Part shown: positions 59,126 through 64,000 of the stretch, piece after piece | Layout of the letters: each line of letters starts with the position of its first letter | Numbering within the stretch: the first letter of the stretch is position 1 | Assembly: GCA_002946415.1 (NCBI GenBank) | Contig: NJPS01000017.1 | Location: forward strand, 62,001-126,000 | Direction of reading: 5' to 3' | DNA from: Rutstroemia sp. NJR-2017a BVV2 | Taxonomy: Eukaryota > Ascomycota > Leotiomycetes > Helotiales > Rutstroemiaceae | DNA length: 64,000 nucleotides | Made by a program: the position numbers and the translations under genes | Notes under the pieces: generated by a model | Told to the model about the DNA's origin: nothing | Database searches by the model: none | What the model saw: only the letters and a program-made list of their open reading frames with translations

Positions 59126-60142
59126 ATGAAATCGACATATGCTGTTCCTTTATTAGCATTGTTAGCATCGTTCGTCTTTTCTCTTCCCTCACGGGAATTA
59201 GTCCAGAGAGACCTCGTGTTCAGCAAGATTGAGAAGACTTTTATCTTGTAAGTCTTCCATCCCTTAGACGATTTGAGTGTACCTGACAAGATCAGTGGCG
59301 ACTCGTGGTCCAGAATCGGTTTCAATGCCTCTAAAACACAGCCATCTGACTCTAACGCTTTCGGTAACACGGGGTCGACTAGCTCAAATGGTCTAAATTG
59401 GGTTTATTATCTTACCAGGACCTATAATTCATCTCTTCTTTGGACCTATGACTTCGCTCAGAGCGGTGCAACTATTGATGAAGACATTGTTGCCGGGTCA
59501 TCAGGAAAAGACGTCGATAGTGAACTAAACGACGTGTTCTTGCCGAATTATGCCAGCCAGGATAGCTTCTTTCAAGGATCAACCAGTTTATTTGCTATTT
59601 GGATTGGAGTCAATGACCTTATAAATTCCTACCTAGTTGACGAAGACGTTCATCCCGCACTTTTCACCAGACTCCGGCAGCTAGTCAATGATATGTACGA
59701 AGCAGGAGCAAGACAATTCATCTTCATCAATGCTCCACCTCTTGAGCGAGTTCCTAGAGTTACAGGATCCAGTGCCCACGCGACACGAATCCCATTGATG
59801 AAGGCAGCGGTAACAGATTACAACACAAGGATGTATAAGCTTGCTAGAGAGGTGAATCACGACCTTGCCTACACCGAAGTAATCCATTTCGACGTATATA
59901 CCCTTATGAATGCTGTCATCGATAATCCTAAACAATTTGATGAAACTGGCGTTTACAAGGACACTACATCATATTGCGCTGCTTACCAAGACGGTACCGA
60001 TGAATATGATACAAAGCTTGCCGATTGCGACTATGCGGCTAACGAATATCTGTGGATCAATAATCTTCATCCGACGCAACCATTTCATCAATTGTTGGCG
60101 AAGAATCTTGCAGAAGTTCTCAGAAATGATGCTTCAATATAG
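59126..60142 (+). CDS. secreted GDSL/SGNH esterase, CE16-like
   Basis: Exons 59126-59247 and 59296-60142 (48-base intron, GTAAGT...TCAG, phase 2) give 322 residues. A clean signal peptide (MKSTYAVPLLALLASFVFSLPS) leads into block I, IFGDSWSRIGF, whose Ser44 codon lies just after the intron. Later blocks are FAQSGATID, IWIGVNDLI (Asn of the oxyanion hole) and WINNLHPTQPFHQLLA with His299. This order, the SNGLNWVYYL segment and the length fit fungal carbohydrate esterase family 16 acetylesterases, which remove acetyl groups from oligosaccharides outside the cell. The residue three before the catalytic His is Asn, not the canonical Asp; NNLHPT variants occur in this fungal branch as I recall. 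It is divergent from the GH2 gene. Confidence 0.9.
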
Positions 60143-60646
60143 TCTTCAATCGGGATTTTCGTAAAAAGACAGCAATTCGGCTGATGGGAAGCATTAACGG
60201 CCGTTGAGTTGGATTTTGCCGTGGGCTCTTTCTATTCTGAGCCTTGCCATAGGTTGATTTAGTTTATTAGTTTCAATGTTTAAGCCATGGACTGAGAAAA
60301 GAAACTTGCCACTGCTTCTGTTGGCGTTCTACTCCATCGAAATATCCCAACTATCAGTGTATAATGAACAATTTCACGAGTCTAAATTTGATGTTCATGA
60401 ATTTCTAGCTTCTAGCACATAGAAGGAACATTAATGCAGGCCGCATTTTGCAACACAAGAATGAGTTTTCAAAGTTCCTAGCAAACACGTCGAATAGAAG
60501 CTAAAGAGTTCTGAAATGGACAAGATCGACCCAAAACAAACTTCAAAGAAAGTAACTCTCATAGTCCCGCGAAATACCACTCCATAGCCTCAGCATCCCA
60601 GACCAGATGGGATACACCCGTACATAGCGCCGCCACGTGCCTTTTA
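60143..60646. other. intergenic between convergent genes
   Basis: 3' regions of the esterase (plus) and the small secreted protein (minus). No gene seen. Confidence 0.5.
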
Positions 60647-60961
60647 TCAGTTGACGCGGTAACTTTTGACAGTTCCAGGGTTAGGAAGAGATACTCCTGT
60701 CAAGCTTTTCCCAAAACAGCCCCTAACTGAACCGCTCTTACAATCGACATCGCTGTAGAGGCAGATCTGACCAGGATCGGGAAAGCGGTCCGTGGCGGGA
60801 TCAAAGGTCACCTGGCCCACTGGGATAGCTTGGATAGTGTTGCACGCGCTCCTTGTGCCATGAACTTGCAAGTCTCTGCCATCTGTCGTCCAAAGGCCGG
60901 CACGCCAGGCACTGGCGGTGGTGGCGAGGAGGGCAAGGGTAGCGGTGCTTGAGAAATGCAT
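60647..60961 (-). CDS. small secreted protein, 104 residues, four cysteines
   Basis: Single exon starting with a signal peptide (MHFSSTATLALLATTASA). The mature part of about 86 residues has four cysteines (SACNT, QICLYS, DVDCKS, RGCFG), probably two disulfides, and reads like a compact beta-rich domain (LQVHGTRSACN...ICLYSDVDC). The family is not recognised with certainty. Small size, secretion and even cysteines fit an effector-like or surface-interaction protein. The 5' flank contains a possible leader intron. Confidence 0.72.
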   Translation of the reverse strand: MHFSSTATLALLATTASAWRAGLWTTDGRDLQVHGTRSACNTIQAIPVGQVTFDPATDRFPDPGQICLYSDVDCKSGSVRGCFGKSLTGVSLPNPGTVKSYRVN

Positions 60962-61916
60962 GTTGGTTTTTAGTGCGAAGTAACTAGATGGCTTTTCGTC
61001 AGCGAAGATACTATGCTTTAGTTGCAGATGGGAGACATGAATAATGTAGAAAAGGGAAGATAGGTGTTGGATACACCTGAAAGGTGTCGATTATACGTAC
61101 TGCGATGTAGCTGTGGTTTGATTGTGAGTATTGACTTCGATGGTTCGGGTGTTTGTAGTCTTTGGGATGGAACTGCTGGTGAATTCTTTAACTCTGTAGA
61201 GGCCATGACTTTGCTTTTATAGATGAGTTTCTACCGCCGCGGAGAGTCCTGATTTCATGAAGGCAGTGCAGCATGAATAGCTTTTCACGCCGAATACACT
61301 AACGAGATGAGATAATGACCACAAATAGGAGCCGTCAGCATTAGCTTACCGTCATTCGGTGCAATGATATAGCCCGAGTGCTTCTTTTTTGGAATTTCCA
61401 GTAGGCAATACTATTCTTGATACACTTGGGCGCAGCTCCCGTTCAGGATGTCAGCCATTGAAGTCTTGTGGCGCTCGTGCCCGCAAAGTAAGTATTTAAA
61501 ATTGCAAAATAATTGGCAGATGCTTCGTCCCGTTGTCCTTAGCTCAAAATGCTTGGAGAAAAGCTGAACCTTAGCTTCTGCCTAAGTACAAATCCTCCTG
61601 AATTTTTTTTGGCGATATTCTTGGCTTAGCTAATTCATTTTTGTTTTTTTTGGAAAGCCACTGTGATTTCAGTCCTTTTTTTCAGCTGGCAGCCACGGGC
61701 CATTTACCCCTCAATAGATGTCACGAGAGTTGAATACCAATATGAATATATGGATAGCATACAACTCGCGATTCAGACTTACTATTACTTTTTTATATCT
61801 AGATAGTCAGATTGATTCGCACTTCACTGCCATTACTCCTAAACATTTCCGTATCAACAATACCGGCAACCTCTCAAAGACAAAACGGCTGTCTAAGCTG
61901 AGCATCAAATAACAAT
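60962..61916. other. divergent intergenic region of two small secreted proteins
   Basis: Promoter regions for the minus-strand 104-residue protein and the plus-strand cysteine-rich protein. A plus-strand frame at 61718-61912 has no domain. T-rich runs near 61610-61685. Confidence 0.4.
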
Positions 61917-62376
61917 ATGCATCTTCCATTTTTCATCGCTGTTATAGCACCTCTCGCTGTACAAGCGTCTCTGAATGGTCGTTGCAGTGGCTCCGGTGAT
62001 TGCAGAAGCTTTCCTTCTTTCATCAAATACGACACCGACTTAAGTTGACATATTGCAAGAGGATACTGGTACGACTATGGAATTTGCGTCACTACGGCCA
62101 CATGCGACAGATATCACGGCGAACATACCAATAATCGTTGCCCTAATGACCCCAGTGGTGTTAAGTGTTGCGCTATTGAGCCTGTGCCAGGTCCTTGTGG
62201 CGCCAACTCGTTCTGCGACTGGAAAGGGTCAGGCATAGACTGTGCTGGGTCCTATAAGCCAGGTAAACTCATCTAGCCAATTTGTTCTATTCTTGTTGTG
62301 TTGTTGCTAATGTATATCTCTTGCAGGACATTGCCCTGGACCTGCAAACTTTCAGTGCTGTGATATCTTTGGATAG
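61917..62376 (+). CDS. cysteine-rich secreted protein, 109 residues, three exons
   Basis: Model: exons 61917-61995, 62062-62262 and 62327-62376. Intron 2 is canonical (GTAAAC, branch TGCTAATG, GCAG). Intron 1 has weak borders (GTGATT...GAG) but is the only join I found that keeps phase 1. Signal peptide MHLPFFIAVIAPLAVQA is followed by a mature part starting SLNGRCSGSG and containing twelve cysteines in the pattern C..C..C..C..CC / C..C..C..C..CC, i.e. two similar halves (GVKCC and FQCC endings). To my memory this module sits at the N-terminus of some fungal secreted lysozyme or NlpC/P60-type hydrolases; here it stands alone with no catalytic domain. If intron 1 is wrong, the gene is broken. 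Confidence 0.58.
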
Positions 62377-63402
62377 AAATGTGGTGCTGATTCATATTCC
62401 CGCATATATCCCATTGTGATGTTTCATCGGATACTGCGTATAAGTTGTCTCGTTACTGTAGCAAGCCAGGTAATAGGCTAGAAAAATACAATGGGTTTAG
62501 AAATTTGAGATTCCATTTTATGCATCAAGAAAGCACTAGCCTAGAGAGCACAAGTGAAAACGCTATTGTCTTGCTACTTGTTCACAGCCATGCTATACCA
62601 AGCATGCGAAGAGTAATTGGTGAATATTGCTTTGATCTTTAGATAGGCTAGTTCTTCCTTGAAATTTGGAAGGTCAATCCCGGATCAATAAAAATTACTC
62701 CCAACTTCCCGAGTCCGGTCATATCCCCAACCTTTAAAACTGCGAACAGTCGCTCTAGAAGTTTAAATACTATGACTAATGTGCAATCTGTGATTTTCAA
62801 AGGGATTCGTCGATTACGAGAGCCTTGTACATCAATCCACCTAGAAATCTTCCGTACACAGCCTCCCTCCATCTAGTTACCCACTTGATAAGATTGGGGT
62901 CATAGTTATTCTCTAGATTGAGAAGAAAAGGAAGACCTGTATACTTGTTTCAAAGCAGGTTAAATGTTTATCCTCAAGCGAGACTGAATATACTATTTGA
63001 TGATATATATTTTGCAATTTTCTGCTCCTATATGCAGCTGTATATTTACATTGGGGGATTTCTCCAGCAATTTAGCGGTAACTATGTTGTCAATTGTATG
63101 TGCTACACAGGTTGTTCGCCAGCCAGGTTTCTTCCGATTTTCTTCCACAGTCCACTACAGCATGCTTAAATACAAATTAAGCTATCCGCATTTTGAATTT
63201 GCGCAAGTCAAGAAAATGTCAGAAAACTCCAATCGTTAAATTTTCAATGCTAACCAATATCCCCGAATTTCATTCTAGACACATTCGCCACCATCTACTA
63301 AACCATGGGCCATGGTTAGAGACTTATGACTTTTAATGGGGAGCTCTGCCATATTGCACAGCAAGCGAGTGGCTTTTGAAAATCCATTCCGCGGGCTCCA
63401 CC
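62377..63402. other. intergenic, no gene supported
   Basis: Convergent 3' regions of the cysteine-rich gene and the P450; moderately AT-rich, short frames only. Confidence 0.4.
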
Positions 63403-64000
63403 TCAAATGTCATTCTCCAAAACCTCCACAACAACGCCTTCAGAATCACTTCTAGGCACGCCCATGATAACATCGCGCGCTGCATCGATATCCCTTTCTC
63501 GCACAACTCCTGCAACATCGAAATCAAACCTTCGAAACACCATTGCCACAATAAGATAGAGCTCTGCCCACGCAAGATTGATTCCCAAGCACGACCTAGG
63601 ACCTCGAGCGAAAGGGACAAGATAACGCTTTAACGGGAGTTTGCTGTCCAACCATCTCTCGGGTATGAAAGATTTAGCATCTGGGAAAATATCCTCATTT
63701 TCATGTATGAGGAGAGCAGTCATGTGAACTACCGTCCCAGGAGGGATAATTTTTCCTTGGAACACGAGAGTTTTCTTTGGGAAAAGTCGAGATAACCGGT
63801 GGGTGATGGGTTGAGTCATGCGAAGGCCCTCTTGGATAACTGCATTCAAATATGGAAGGCTCTCTAGCTTCTGAAGATCCGGTCTAGAGGTGGTATGAGG
63901 CATCACTGTTCTAAGCTCGGTAAGTAGTTTCTGTTGAACTCGATGGTTGGCTGCTATGTGGTAAGATAGATTGCGGAGGACATAAGCTCTAGAAATGGCA
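63403..64000 (-). CDS. cytochrome P450, C-terminal part (runs off the window)
   Basis: The open frame continues past the right edge, so only about the last 200 residues are seen. In order: SYHIAANHRVQQKLLTEL of the I-K region, the K-helix ExxR motif in VIQEGLR, the PERW element (FIPERWLDS) and the haem-binding loop FARGPRSCLG with the axial Cys, followed by the L helix (INLAWAELYLIVAMVFRRF). These fix it as a microsomal-type fungal P450 monooxygenase; the substrate cannot be deduced. Stop codon at 63403. Fungal P450s with this tail often belong to secondary metabolism or detoxification, but the visible neighbours do not show a cluster. Confidence 0.95.
   Translation of the reverse strand, partial: AISRAYVLRNLSYHIAANHRVQQKLLTELRTVMPHTTSRPDLQKLESLPYLNAVIQEGLRMTQPITHRLSRLFPKKTLVFQGKIIPPGTVVHMTALLIHENEDIFPDAKSFIPERWLDSKLPLKRYLVPFARGPRSCLGINLAWAELYLIVAMVFRRFDFDVAGVVRERDIDAARDVIMGVPRSDSEGVVVEVLENDI

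Overview
The window is genomic DNA of a filamentous ascomycete. The genes carry short introns (about 45-140 bases) with GT...AG ends and CTAAC/CTAAT-like branch sites. A block at the left end shows repeat-induced point mutation. The gene content (HEM15, KU70, HET-domain genes, secreted carbohydrate-active enzymes, P450) is typical of Pezizomycotina. A leotiomycete-like origin is my guess from overall protein character and is not established.

Layout. 1-6.5 kb: very AT-rich, RIP-mutated remains of a Ty3/gypsy and a Ty1/copia retrotransposon, both on the minus strand, with one well-preserved copia LTR and primer-binding site at 6301-6509. 6.5-24 kb: a small conserved hypothetical gene, a Ser/Thr-rich secreted-type protein, an MFS transporter with a minisatellite in its last intron, then ferrochelatase (HEM15) and KU70 head to head. 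24-31 kb: about 7 kb with no supportable gene, strongly purine/pyrimidine-skewed, containing imperfect direct repeats and recurring short motifs. 31-33 kb: a seven-helix DUF300/organic-solute-transporter-like membrane protein. 36-55 kb: accessory-looking DNA with a HET-domain gene, a 2OG-Fe(II)-oxygenase-like gene that lacks the expected metal ligands, an unknown gene, a multi-spanning membrane protein fused to DUF3431, a pirin, a fungal ubiquitin-like (ULD) protein and a decayed HET gene. 55-64 kb: secretion and degradation functions: a GH2 glycosidase divergent from a GDSL/CE16-type esterase, two small cysteine-containing secreted proteins, and the 3' part of a cytochrome P450 that runs off the right edge.

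How the genes work together. HEM15 (mitochondrial haem synthesis) and KU70 (nuclear end joining) are housekeeping genes that share an intergenic promoter region of under 450 bases. The HET, ULD and HET-pseudogene set looks like an allorecognition or defence-type neighbourhood, by inference from family membership only. The GH2 and esterase genes share a 1.2 kb divergent promoter region and probably act on plant or cell-wall polysaccharide. The small cysteine-rich secreted proteins beside them are effector-like candidates. Exon boundaries were chosen by eye from splice signals and reading-frame phase. Several 5' ends (ULD gene, DUF3431 gene, Ser/Thr-rich gene) remain uncertain.
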